Assembly: GCA_032717465.1 (NCBI GenBank)
Contig: CM064697.1
Coordinates: forward strand, 6,188,033-6,252,032
Reading direction: 5' to 3'
Length of the DNA stretch: 64,000 nucleotides
Source of the DNA: Coenobita brevimanus
Lineage: Eukaryota; Arthropoda; Malacostraca; Decapoda; Coenobitidae
Numbering within the stretch: the first letter of the stretch is position 1; every line of letters begins with the position of its first letter. The notes below the pieces were generated by a model. That model made no database searches. It had not been told where the DNA came from and saw only the letters and a program-made list of their open reading frames with translations. Below are positions 12,465 through 23,400 of the stretch, in pieces. The position numbers were made by a program, and so were the translations under genes.

Positions 12465-14092
12465 AGATATAAGTGTAAAAAATAAAAACAGAGGCAGTGG
12501 GAAAGAGGAAGAAACGGAAGGAAGAAGACAGAAGATTTAGAAGTTAGTAATACAAAAACAAGGGTAATGGTAGAGAAGAGAAAAGAAGGAACCGAAGACT
12601 TGGATAACCGACCAAAATAAGACGCATACAAACGTGCTCGCAGGGGGAAGAAGGTAGGAGGGGAAAGTCTGGAATTAAGATTTAGAAGCGATTATGAAAA
12701 GGAGGAGGATGGGAGAGGAGGGAATAGAAGGAAGGTTTTTATTACAACAACGTATAAAACGCTACGTGAAATACAGCCTGGTGGTAATGGAGGAAAGAAT
12801 AATTGAGAAAACTACAGTATCATAGATAGTGAAGATTTATAGATGAATTATTTGAATACGGAGCATCGGAGGGGAGAGAATAAGAAGGAAGAATATTCGT
12901 AAAGCCGACCAAGACACAGACTGACACGAGAGAAAAGCTAGCGAGGGAGGAAGGAAATAGGGAGAAGACTAGAATAGTAGAGTCTGTGAAGAGTGATGGT
13001 AAGGGAAGAGAGGAAAAAAAAAAGGGACTGAGATGGGCGAGAAGACCCCCAAGAGTTAAGAGGAGGGGGGGCAAAATGAAGAGGAAGGAGCTATAGGCAG
13101 TAGCACCAGCGCGAGGGTGGGTTATAGTGGAAACTGTGGCCTTCAGAAAAAAACTTGGCTGTGAACAGAATAAAGGAACGTCAACATGGTTGTAATGATG
13201 AAAAGTTACGATGAAAACATATATATTAATGTACCCACGAGGTACGTTATATATATTCAGGAACTGTTAGCATTATTTTCCTTAAAACAGCGTTGAAAAA
13301 TGGCCAGGAAAGATGCTGAACCTTGAAAGATGTCCCAATATGAAATACAAAGTGAGTATGTCCAAGAACCGCCATAACATCAGAATCCTGCTGCAAGTGA
13401 AGGTGGCCAAATGGTGAGGAAGGAAGCGGCCCTCTCCCTGTAAATGAAGCGACAAATGACCGTGAAATTCGGCGAGAAAAGGCCTACAAGACGCGCCAGA
13501 CAGCGCGCCAGTATTCAAACCAAAATTTATCACTGATTCATGTCGACACGAGCCACTGAGTTTTATGAGGAGGAAGAGGAGGAAGATGTCTGGTTCCAAA
13601 TGTGTAAGCATTGTTGAGCTTAAGATGTGTGTAAATATGTTTGTATGTTTTTGTCTTGAATCATACAGCGACTTTTAACTTCACAGCGAAAGATTTAATA
13701 TTAACTCACTCCATACGGTAGTCTTTATATTTTATTCTTTCAATTGCCAGACGATTTTACTCAGTTGAGGATAACACCCTAGTCATAAGGGTTAAACTAA
13801 GGCTGCTGCCCTACCGCTCCAACTCGAAACGTCCCTCCTGGGCTGAAAATAATCGTCTGACGGTAACACAGGTCAAAAGAAAAGTACGTCATATGTGAAG
13901 GGGTTGTGAAATAATACGAAAACTAAACAATTTCAGCAAACAGGCAACTGCTAAGGAGGTTCATTTATCCTTCCGTTTGGTTGAGATCCACGTAAAAGCC
14001 TTGATAAATTTGAACTCTGCTGCTGTAGGGAGCCCAGGTTCATTGCGTTCAAGTGGCCGCCCTGGTTTTTGTATTATTTTTTCTAAAGCCTC
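12461..14092. other. Purine-rich block then mixed spacer
   Basis: Purine-rich on the plus strand from 12480 to 13085. The part 13100-14090 is mixed sequence. I examined the open frames at 13282-13611 and 13961-14212 (minus) and found no recognisable domain. Confidence 0.5.
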
Positions 14093-14093
14093 G

Positions 14094-14300
14094 AAAACCG
14101 GCACGCTGAGTTTTATAAGACAAGTTTGCAAAGTTTTGTTATTAAAGGAAAAATTTATAGTGATACCAAACCCCAGAAGCACAACCCCGAGTGATAAACT
14201 GGTGGGCAACACGAGTAAGCCATCCGAGTTTTTCTGTTTTCTTTTTAAACTTCACAAACTAGTACGCTGAATTTTATACCTCAAGTTTGCGGCATTATAT
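14094..14300. repeat. Degenerate tandem pair, 161-bp period
   Basis: ACGCTGAGTTTTATAAGACAAGTTTGC at 14103 recurs as ACGCTGAATTTTATACCTCA followed by AGTTTGC at 14264, preceded in both by AAAC and a purine. The spacing is 161 bp. Confidence 0.6.
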
Positions 14301-14490
14301 AACAAAAAGGAGGAAAATAAAATAGCCGTATCATGGCGCCTAAGCACATCCTCCACTGATATATACGAGGCAATGAAGACTGCCATTATATATTATTTAA
14401 ACGTTAACGAGAGGTTTTTTCCCCCAAACTGAATATAATTGGAGGTAACATGAAAATAAAAGACTTCACAGCTGTGAAGGGTTAAGCTTG
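14301..14490. other. AT-rich spacer
   Basis: Nothing recognised apart from scattered A and T runs. Confidence 0.5.
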
Positions 14491-14805
14491 AAGTACTGAT
14501 TTTGTGGTGATATAAAAGTGTGAATACTATCGCGTCAGTCATAAGTGGCGATGTAAAAAGTATAAAAGACATGAAAGCTATTGCATCAGTATTTTAAGTT
14601 TGTGGAGATACAAAAAAATAAAAAAAAATATAATTTCAATATAGTAAGTTTCTGGCAAAAAAAGAAAGTAGATATACTGTTGCATCGACACCATCAGTTT
14701 GTGGGTATCGTATATTTATAAAAGCGAAATGCTACTTCAGTATCATTAATTTGGGAGGATTAAAAAAGAAAAGTATGAAAGTTGACTATTTCTTCTGTAT
14801 GATAA
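14490..14805. repeat. Degenerate AT-rich tandem repeat, ~50-60-bp unit
   Basis: A unit resembling GTTTGTGG-GATATAAAAA-GTATGAAAGCTATTGCATCAGTAT recurs near 14498, 14540, 14597, 14691 and 14748 with variable spacing and indels. Confidence 0.55.
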
Positions 14806-16110
14806 TCCCCGCACGCGTTTGAGCGATACACGGGCAACGGTGTAGGCCAGAGCATCAAAATTCACTGGTGGCTGCAATATTGCGCTTGTGAGGGAAGTCC
14901 CTGAAGAAGCAGAGTTCTGACGAGGCGGAGGATTACTGCCTCAGGCCTCTCCCCGCACCTGATTACTTCCTCTTCCACCTCACCCATCTTCACCTCGTTT
15001 CTTCTCGCACCTTTACGTCGCTTCTTCCTGTCCTCACCCATCTTCACGTTGCTTCTCCGCCTTCACCCCTCTTCACTACCACTTCGTTTTTTACCTTCTC
15101 GTTTTTTTTTGTTTTTTTTTCCCCCCCCCCGGCTTCCCTTTGCTTCTTTCTCTCCACTAGTCCACTCTTCACTTCTTCTCCCCATCACTTATCTTCACAT
15201 CTCATCTTCTCTTCGCTTCTTCTCCCCATCACGTATCTTCACGTCTCATCATCGTCATCCACCTTTGGCAATATCACGTCACTTCTTTCCCACCTCACCC
15301 GTCTTCATCTCCCCTCTTTTCCCATCTCACTCATCATCTCATCTTTTTTTTTTTTTTTTTTCCCCACCTCACCCATCGTCACCAGGACTCCTGTTTCTTC
15401 ATCCGTGTCACCAGTCCACACCTCCCCTCTTTTGTTTTTTCTTCACGTCTTCTCTTTTCCCCCATCTCTCCACCCGTCTTTCATTTTTTGTCTTCGTCTT
15501 GCCTCTCCCCTCTTCCCTGTTACGTCTTTGCCCTTATCTTCACTTCACCCTCACCCTCTCATCTTTCCCTCCTCCATCTACGCTGTTCTCCTCCAAGCTC
15601 GTCTGTCTTCATCTCACATCCTTTCCCTTCCCTCCGTCGTCACTATCTTTCCCTTCCCCCTCTCCCCTTCTCCTCACACTTTCTTCATACTCTTCCTCAT
15701 ACATTGGTCTATATCAACGACATTTTTTTTCTTTTACATGTAAGCTTTATTTTATGATTATCAAAGCCTTTCCTTCATTTTGTAAGTCGCTGTTGGTGTT
15801 CATCATCACAGCATGTCATCTTGTTGCTGGCCCTCCTTTCCCTTTTTATTCTTTCATTTGATCTTCACAGTCTCTCTGCTCCCTTCTCTCTTAGTAGATC
15901 GCTTTACTGTACGTCTTTCCGCTTGTAACTTTCCTTCAATTCCCTTTGTTGTCGCCTTGCTTTGCCGTCTCATGTTAGTCTTTTACTACCCGTCTTCAGT
16001 ACCCACACCGTTTCGTTCTCTTACATTGCCACTGCAGTTCTCATTTATTTGTACTATTTTTATGACCAGAACCTTTCGTCCTTCTCGTCGACTGTCTATC
16101 AAAGCAATTT
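14806..16110. repeat. Pyrimidine-rich block with a 44-bp minisatellite
   Basis: From 14960 to 15480 the phrase CACC(C)ATCTTCACGTCGCTTC recurs. The clearest pair is CTTCTTCTCCCCATCAC at 15172 and 15216, a 44-bp period. A T-rich/C10 run (15103-15130) and a T19 run (15343-15361) interrupt it. The 270-codon open frame at 15049-15861 is one of several overlapping frames through T/C-rich DNA and is not accepted as a gene. Confidence 0.6.
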
Positions 16111-16600
16111 AAATTCGTATTCACTTCAGGGATATGTTCCAAACCCCATGTACTGGCAAGAAAAAGTTGTGAATGGTTTATGTCCACATCAGAAAAGTCT
16201 TCATCCGGCGCGAACATCCAGGGAGAGCCGAACTGAAGGTGAAAGATGGAATGGAAGTGCTCTATTTTTAAAGTTGGGGGAGAGAGAGAAGGTATTGTAT
16301 TTTTGAGCGCGGAACACCCGATATTCTCGCGTCTTCAGCACTGGTGGCAAAAATATCTCCTGGTGGTTGAGGGAGATGTAGTGGGGGCACAATACAAGAA
16401 TGTGGCCGTGAAGGAGAGATCAAAAAGAACATGTTTCGCTGGGGACCCGCGGCAGAAACACTCAGGTCTCGGTCGGAGTCAAAGGAAATATTCCCCGCTC
16501 CATAATGCTGGCGGGAGGAAACTCTGCCTTGGGAGAGATCGAGAGAGAAATATGAGGAATTCGAGGGAGCCTTTTTCGGGCGAGTGAGTCCACTTGATCA
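16111..16600. other. Non-repetitive, moderately GC-rich island
   Basis: Between two pyrimidine-rich blocks this stretch has normal base composition. Small open frames exist on both strands (16246-16587 plus, 16201-16392 minus), but I recognise no protein family. Confidence 0.45.
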
Positions 16601-18000
16601 GGCGCCGTGGGTGTCTGCCGCTCAAACACAGCCACTCTTCCTCGCTCTGCCACGCTATCTTTGTCTCACTCACTTCCACAAAGTCTGTTATCCACCTTTT
16701 TACTTTGATTCTCGAGGTAACAGCTGCCACTTTAGCTTTACACCATACACTTCCATATTGTTTGCCATTCAGCTTCATTTATATTTTTACTTTACCCAAC
16801 AAAATCCCCACTTACCTTCTCTGCTTCAGTCTGTACCTCATTCACACTTTGATCTCGCTTTTTATCTGACTTTATGCCTGACTCTAGGTCGAATAATAAC
16901 CACTTTCCCTCTCTGCCACACAGTCTTTGCCTCGTTTACTCGCGTCACATTGTTTGTCGCCCACCTTCTTACCCGCTACTTTGACATCCTGGTCCAGTAA
17001 CAGCCGCGCATCCTTTCTGTCACGATAATTTTTACTTAATTATTTTCTACATTGTTTTGCCATCCGCTTAATTTGTTTCCCATTCAGTCAGTCCCTCTCT
17101 GCTATGATATCATGGCCTCGCTCATTCATTTCCACATTGTCGTTTAGCCACATTTCCACTTTCTACAGTGAGTCTTGACCAGTTAACAGTCGCACTTCTC
17201 GTTTCTGCTTTGTCTCACATATATACATCCACATTTTGTCACCCACTTTCCTGCTTCATTCTCGACCCAGCAACAGCCACTCTTCCTTTCTCTTCCTCAC
17301 TATCATTTCATCATCTGATTGCTTCCACACATCATATTTTTTTTCTTCTACCAAATGCTTGTACTACTCTCTTATACAGTATGTACTACTTGATATCTTG
17401 AGCCAGTAACAGGCTTTCTTCCGTTGACTTGAAGTAGGCAACATTTTTCACATTCTTCTCATCCTCTGCTCTGTTCATCATCGCCTTCTTCCCCAGTCAC
17501 CTTCCATTCTTTGTCCATCTGTCCCCATCCATTTATACGAGCATAGTGCACCCGTCACCCTTCCAGCATTCCACCCAGTAACCCGCCCCCCCCTCTTCAT
17601 GTATTCCACCCAGTCACCCTCCATTCTTGTATTTCACCCTAGACATCCTCCGTACTTTGTCCCATTCCGTCTACCCTCCATTCCTGTATTTCACCTCGGT
17701 CACCCTCCACTCCTGTATTTCACCTCGGTCACCCTCCACTCCTGTATGCCACCCCACACAATCCACCATTTGTGCCACTACCACTCCTCTTTCCGCTTAA
17801 CATGCCACGTCCCCTCCTGTGCCGCCCACCGCCTCGGCCTCCAGCCTCCCATGCCACTCGCAAAATCTGCCACCCACCGTCGCTGTCGTACACAATTTCT
17901 TCCTTTCCTGCACACCTGAATTTTGATCTGGCCCATGCACCTTGGCGACGCCTTCGGTTACCCTTTTAAAATTTCTTTTAATATGTCTTCAAGTAAGCGA
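16601..18000. repeat. Pyrimidine-rich block with a 29-bp minisatellite
   Basis: T/C-rich throughout. CACCCTCCACTCCTGTATTT followed by CACCTCGGT is repeated at about 17672, 17701 and 17730, an exact 29-bp spacing, with older copies near 17609 and 17640. Elsewhere the phrase CAGTAACAGCC-C recurs (about 16718, 16998, 17270) at wide spacing. Confidence 0.65.
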
Positions 18001-19473
18001 GTATCACAAACTTTATCGTCTGTGTTCGAAAATACATTGTTTATATTATATTTGCAAAGAACTGCTACCACTTTATTCTCTTGCTTGTACATGGAGGCCT
18101 AACCTAAAGGTGGTAGATTTATAGTTCTGAAATATAGCTGCTTAGTTTATATCAGCAGTATAATTAACGCTTTATATACAGGAAGCGCAATATTTTCAAC
18201 ATGCTCTTCTTTAGCTCATGTACGTCTGTCTTCAAATCCCATTTCTCCAGTAATCATCAAGTAAAGCAGACTGATCTCTGTAGCATTAATTCAATTTGCA
18301 AACTTCCATCTCCCCTCGTGGCTTCCAGCAGAGTTCTTATTTCACGATTCATCCCTTCTTCCCCGTCTCCCTTCCTGCTGCTGCTGTACCCTCTCTCACA
18401 TCACTAGCCCCACCCCACCCCATTTCTCCTTTCCACTGGCACACTCCCTTGCCTTTCTGTAGGTACAGCTGAGGACACAAATACAGATTCACTTCACTGC
18501 AATAAATAACGAGACAGTCACTATTAACTTTCGAAACCCTGTAACACATTCTATACAGTAGAGCCCAGCACCCCTTCTGAATGTTATGTACAGTTTTCAG
18601 AACTGATCGACAGAAAGGTGGAATGATACTGTTGGTCGCCACCATATCTCCCTCGTCACCTTTTCCAGCTGTCTCTTCTTCACTCTTCTCTATTTTCTCT
18701 CAGTGCGCCTCCCCCCTTCTTTTCTGTCCCCCTCTCCCACCCCCTCCATTACTGCACTTCCTTCCTTCTCCCCTCCCCCCCTTCTCTAGTCTCTGCCGTC
18801 CTCCCCTTCTCACCTACTTCCCCCCCTCAAACTCCTCCCGGCACTGGAAGACGAAACAGCGTTCGGGTGATAAATCGCTTTACCAATAGAGCCAGCTTTC
18901 CAAGGTTGACTCCCTTGGGGTGAGGGAAGCCTCTTACACTCCCCATCACCAGCTTCAGTCGGGATCCAGGAGCTCTGAAGGAAAGAGAGTTCAATTCCTC
19001 AAAAGGGGAAGTGAGACCCAGTGCCCTCAGCTGGGGATTAGGGAGAGACTGGTTGCTCAAGGGGAGAACAAACACTCCCCTCTTGCAGATAGAAAATCCA
19101 CCTTTTTCCCCTCGCGCTCTCTGCCGGTATGAATCATGAACCAATAACCCTGGAGATATTTGAGGGATCTCCGCGGCGTCCCCGAAGAGCGAGTGTCCCC
19201 CTGGTGTCCCCAGGTCCCCCAAACCTTCTCAGCAAGGAGACAGTCATATGAAGTGGAAGAGTTTTGAATGAAAATGCAAGACACTGAAAAGTAAGAAGAA
19301 AATTTCTCTTCACATGACACCTTCATACGGTATCAAGTATTGATATTTATTTGTTGTTTTGCGTCCCACTTCTACGCAATAACCTGTCTTCAGTATCATT
19401 TTAGTTACCGTATCACACAAGTGTTAACTGGACTTAAGTATAGAAGTCTGCGTGAATTGGCAAGTTATATACC
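18001..19473. other. Mixed spacer, no gene
   Basis: Includes a C/T-rich part (18640-18830). An A-box-like TGGCTCTATTGGTAAAGC is present on the minus strand at 18877-18894, without a B box. The 131-codon minus-strand open frame at 18827-19222 matches no family I know. Confidence 0.5.
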
Positions 19474-19492
19474 ATATATATATATATATATA
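19474..19492. repeat. Short (AT)n microsatellite
   Basis: Nineteen bases of alternating A and T. Confidence 0.85.
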
Positions 19493-19861
19493 CAAATCAG
19501 TTATCGGTCGTGAAAAGCTCATGACAGTAGATGTTCATGCAGCTGTGAAACATCAGAGCTAGTCAGCATTATGTAAAATGACTTATCTTTGTACCCTACA
19601 ATCTCCCATGACCTGAGTCATAGTGTCTTCGAGACATAAAAGAAATGATCTTATTAAAATTAACTTCTGCTCGACCTTTGAACAGGATAACTTCTGTAAA
19701 AAGTTGGAAATTCAGTTTAACTTTAGTCCGGTTTTTTACTCTCAGTTTCCTCTTGGAAGTATTAGGAGTGTTGTAAGTTCACTGGGAGAAGGAGAGGAGG
19801 GGACTCCTTGGGAGCCGAGAATACTACAGGGGAGGTAGGTAGAGAAATAAAGGGGAGAGAA

Positions 19862-19865
<4 letters not shown>
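19493..19865. other. Spacer, nothing recognised
   Basis: Non-repetitive sequence without a credible open frame. Confidence 0.45.
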
Positions 19866-19898
<33 letters not shown>

Positions 19899-19976
19899 CA
19901 TGAGGTAGAGTGGACATATAAGAAAGGATTTTTTTTTTTTTTTTAGCATGAGGTAGAGTGGACATATAAGAAAGGA
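19866..19976. repeat. Tandem duplication (48-bp period) with poly(T)
   Basis: A T31 run (19866-19896) is followed by a 32-base phrase beginning AGCATGAGGTAGAGTGGACA. A T16 run (19929-19944) and an exact second copy of the same 32 bases (19945-19976) follow. The two poly(T) tracts have since diverged in length. Confidence 0.93.
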
Positions 19977-20040
19977 TTAAAGAGAAATTCAAGAACTAAC
20001 GTGTGAGAGCTTCTTGATTAAATATTCAAAGTTAAGATAC

Positions 20041-20066
20041 TCATCATCATCATCATCATCATCATC
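20041..20066. repeat. (TCA)n microsatellite
   Basis: Perfect TCA triplets, about 26 bp. Confidence 0.93.
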
Positions 20067-20204
20067 AGTGAGGATAGTAAATAAGTAAGAATAAGGCCAA
20101 GGAAAACGCAAGAAGATGAAAGGGGATGAAAGATTGAGATTCAGATGAGGATGAAATAATATAATGAAGGAAAACAGTAGTGATATAATCTATTAAAACT
20201 GTAA

Positions 20205-20592
20205 GATGTCTCAGAGAAAACAAATGAAAACACTGTCATGTAACTTTCAGGAAACACATGATAATATACATGTCAGTCAGAAAGGAACAGATGATGATAA
20301 TAAACGGTAATTTGAGTCTGAGAGAACATGACTGATTGATTGTAAGGTGACTCCGAAAACATAAAACAATAAAGTGTCTAAAAGGATATGATAAACAAAA
20401 CAATAAAGTGTCTAAAAGGATATGATAAACACTCAGGTAACTCTGAAAAAGGAAATTATTAGAAACTTTGGTGACTCGGAGAAAACAGGTAATAATACAC
20501 AGTAACTCAAAGAAAACACATTGCAACGATCAATAAAGAGACTGAGAGCAAACATGATGTTAAACGAAGATAACTCAGAGAAAACAGCTGAT
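20205..20592. repeat. ~33-bp degenerate minisatellite with AP-1-like sites
   Basis: A unit resembling GGTGACTCAGAGAAAACA followed by a TAATAAAC-like part recurs near 20208, 20241, 20312, 20347, 20436, 20470, 20501, 20538 and 20568. Within it a 34-bp segment is duplicated exactly at 20363-20396 and 20397-20430. Several units carry TGACTC, close to the AP-1/CNC-bZIP core TGACTCA; whether this matters is unknown. Confidence 0.75.
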
Positions 20593-21370
20593 AAGGTCGG
20601 CCGTTTGGGTGATTATGGCTGCAGATTAAGTGATAGTGACAGCACCCTCAACATGAATCCGGGGAGAGATAAAAAAGATAAGGGAGTGTGCAGGATAAGG
20701 AGGGCGGGGCTGGTGTAAAGAGAACAAGGGACCCTTTCATTGGAACAAGCGCCGCGTCACACACTTGAGGCGGGTCCTGTGTAATGCAAGTCGGGTATGA
20801 TCCTGGTTGTGATAGTATGACTGATTGCCCTCTCGTACCACCTGTAGAATTTTATACGTACTGTGTAAACAAGGTCAGTGTATTAGGCTATTGTTGTGAA
20901 GTCTCTTTGTTTTGTGTCCTTGGTCAGGTTTATTGTTATCTCTGGACTATCTTTCAACGAAGCATTTTTACGTGTGCTGAAGAAACAAGCTCAGTGCATC
21001 ACCGGTATAGTGTTCTCTTGTCTTCCTGTATCAATAGGCTAATCATGCCAGAGGTTTTATTGATTATCTCCAGGTTTCTCGTCTTGTTCTAGATTTTCGG
21101 TTCGCTCCATCTGTATCTAAAATTTTACTACAGGTAAAGACGGTGAAACTTCTCATGGTGGTAGGACAATGGATGACCGTCTTGAAGTACATTAAAAAGG
21201 TACTGTTCCGCTCTTGTAAGATTTTAGCATTCATTTTCTACACTACTATGTCTGCAGCTGCCTTCTTGTATCAGTTAATTCGTTTAGCCAAGCTGCCAAG
21301 TGTGTTTTTGTATCATACTTTCCACAGCCTTGTCGTTTAACTAGAAAGGGTTTTTATTTGTCACTTATTT
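20593..21370. other. Non-repetitive spacer
   Basis: No repeats, no recognisable protein. CTACAGGTAAAG at 21129-21140 is a weak abutting acceptor/donor sequence and was not called. Confidence 0.45.
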
Positions 21371-21633
21371 CGCGTCTTGCATTTTTTCCTTCTTGCTTCT
21401 TTCTTTCTTACTCTTGAATTGCTTTGCTGACTTGTCGAAATGCCTTTGATATATTTTTCTCTTGCTCCCAATTTTCTTCTCTCTCTCTTCCTGTCTCTTT
21501 CTATCTCCGAATCTCTTCCCCCTCTCTTTCTCTCTCCGAATCTCTTCCCCCTCCGCGTTCCGATTTCGCCACCCTTACTCTCAGTCAGTTTCCCCTTAGT
21601 ATTCGCGATCTTTCATTTCTCTCTCTCTCTCTA

Positions 21634-21672
<39 letters not shown>

Positions 21673-22190
21673 TATCTCGTTCCTGCACCCTCACTGTTTT
21701 GGCAGCCAGTAAGAGTGTATGCATTTATTGCCTATTCTCTTTTTCCCCTCTGTTCTTGCGTTTCCTCTCTATTCACTTTCCCCTCACTTCATACTCCACT
21801 ACTGCCTTCTGTCTCTCTCCCTTCCGTTTCTTTTCCCTTTCTCCTCTGCATTCTTCCTCTCTCTCCCTTTTCTGTTTCGCTTCCCCTCCCGCACCCATTT
21901 TCGTTCTTCCTCTTGTGTGTTTCTTTTCCGGAGTCTGTAAAAGTGGTGTTGCAGTTAGCTTCCCAATCTGTTATTGCCCCCCCCCCCCTCTCTCTCTCTC
22001 TCGTCTGTATGCTTCCTTTGTTCACTCTTTTTCCCTCTTCTCTCCTCCTCTTCATCGTCGCCGTTCCCCCCTCCTCTCATCCCTCTATCCGCGTTTCTCT
22101 CTTCATTCCGTCGTCCTCTCCATTTCCCCGTCTTCCCCCCTCCCTCCAAGCCGCCTGATACTCCACTAATCCCACTTGTCTCCTTCGGTC
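21371..22190. repeat. Pyrimidine-rich block with (CT)n(CA)n
   Basis: T/C-rich on the plus strand. A compound microsatellite lies at 21619-21671: (CT)7, ATCA, then (CA)18. CTCCGAATCTCTTCCCCCTC is duplicated near 21505 and 21535. The 244-codon open frame at 21424-22158 is a composition artefact. Confidence 0.7.
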
Positions 22191-22224
22191 ATCCTAGGAG
22201 CACCAATAAATAGAATTCCTTATT

Positions 22225-22430
22225 GTGTTCCTGTCCCCTGCGTATCCTTTGTTTCTTCTTCATCATCCTTCCTGTCCACTGCTTATCCTTTATTTCCTCT
22301 TCATCATCCTTCCTGTCCAGTGTTTATCCTTTATTTCCTCTTCATCATCCTTCCTGTCTAGTGTTTATCCTTTATTTCTTCTTCATCATCCTTCCTGTAC
22401 ATTTCTTATCCTTTATGTCTTCATCATCTG
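22225..22430. repeat. 41-bp minisatellite nested in the satellite
   Basis: TCCTTCCTGTCCAGTGTTTA followed by TCCTTTATTTCCTCTTCATCA is repeated five times with starts at about 22225, 22266, 22307, 22348 and 22389, an exact 41-bp step. It lies inside one unit of the ~180-bp satellite, so it is a secondary expansion. The step is not a multiple of three and all frames stay open, so the open frames here are not meaningful. Confidence 0.93.
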
Positions 22431-22679
22431 TCTTTATTAATCTTGTACTCTGAATGGTTGTTCCTAAGCCAGAACGTAACAAAACAAGCTATCACTGTAC
22501 GAAAGATTTTTAGGGGAGTTCGTTCGTACTCGACCAGTTTACAGAATTATTTGGTGTTTGTCTAATTCTTGTTCTTTATCCCATTTGTACAAAGACTGTC
22601 TTCATCCTAGTATGGTAGTGTTGTAGTAGCTTGAATGAAATGGAGAACAATAACGCAAATAATGATAAGGATGATAGTA

Positions 22680-22712
22680 ATAAATAATAATAATAATAAT
22701 AATAATAATAAT
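22680..22712. repeat. (AAT)n microsatellite
   Basis: About ten AAT triplets within the satellite region. Confidence 0.9.
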
Positions 22713-23400
22713 CCTTCAGCACACAAAATGCTCACTGTATTTGCTTCTTTTCCTTCATTTCTTCATCTCTTTTTATACAGCCCGTCGCCTTAGTTTTTTT
22801 TAAAGGTAAATTAATAAAGTCGTTTCACAGTATTCATGATAAAACTAGTACACGTCGTCGTACAAAAGATGTTAGGTAGACCATTCATACCCGACCAGGG
22901 AAAAGAATTCCTTGTTTTCTCTTGGTTACTCCTCCTCTATTTCTTCTTGATTTGTCTTTATTATCCTCGACATTGCAAGCTTTTTTTTTTTCCCCTAAAT
23001 CAAATATAACCAGCTGTCGGAAACGAGCAGAAACTTACGGTACAAAAGGACTTAAAGATGATCCATAATCCACCAATAAACAGAATTTGTGTTTCTGTCT
23101 GCTTCCAGTTAATTTTGCTTCACCTGTCTTTGTTTACTCCGTCGTTACAAGATTTTTTTCCCAATCTAAATAAAGGTGTTTTGTGACAGCCAGATTGAAA
23201 TGCAAGTCGTCACCATACAAAAGGGGTTACAGATAATTTAAAACTCCATGAACGCTTAGAGATCGTTCTTAAAGCTAAATAAAAATCTTAAAAATCAAAG
23301 TGCAGGAAAAAAAAAAAATTATCGTCGGAAGAGAGGGGTTGTGTGTGATATTTTGTAACTCCTTGATTGCTAAACCGTCTTTTCCACGCTCAGGAAAATC

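Larger units (their letters stand above)
22190..23400. repeat. ~180-bp degenerate satellite
   Basis: Two anchors define the units. GTACAAAAGG-like sequence lies at 22498, 22859, 23039 and 23213. ACCAATAAACAGAATTCCTT-like sequence lies at 22201, 22540, 22896 and 23074. The spacings are 174-180 bp or about twice that. Later parts of the unit (TTTTTTTCCC-AAATCAAATATAA, then CAGCTGT) also recur. The doubled spacing before 22859 suggests one unit has decayed beyond recognition or that units come in pairs. Confidence 0.75.

Noticed and set aside
15049..15861. 270-codon open frame with hydrophobic stretches
   Set aside because: Overlapping frames are open in parallel and the DNA is a T/C-rich minisatellite; apparent membrane segments are Phe/Leu-rich translations of pyrimidine runs.
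18877..18894. tRNA A-box-like sequence, minus strand
   Set aside because: TGGCTCTATTGGTAAAGC fits the A box, but at the expected B-box distance the sequence (CTTCCAGTGCC) does not fit.
18827..19222. 131-codon minus-strand open frame of normal composition
   Set aside because: No recognisable domain, no splice support, and an overlapping plus-strand frame is equally open.
21120..21145. Abutting acceptor/donor CTACAG|GTAAAG
   Set aside because: The pyrimidine tract is poor and the donor is off-consensus; not comparable to the 34.6 kb site.
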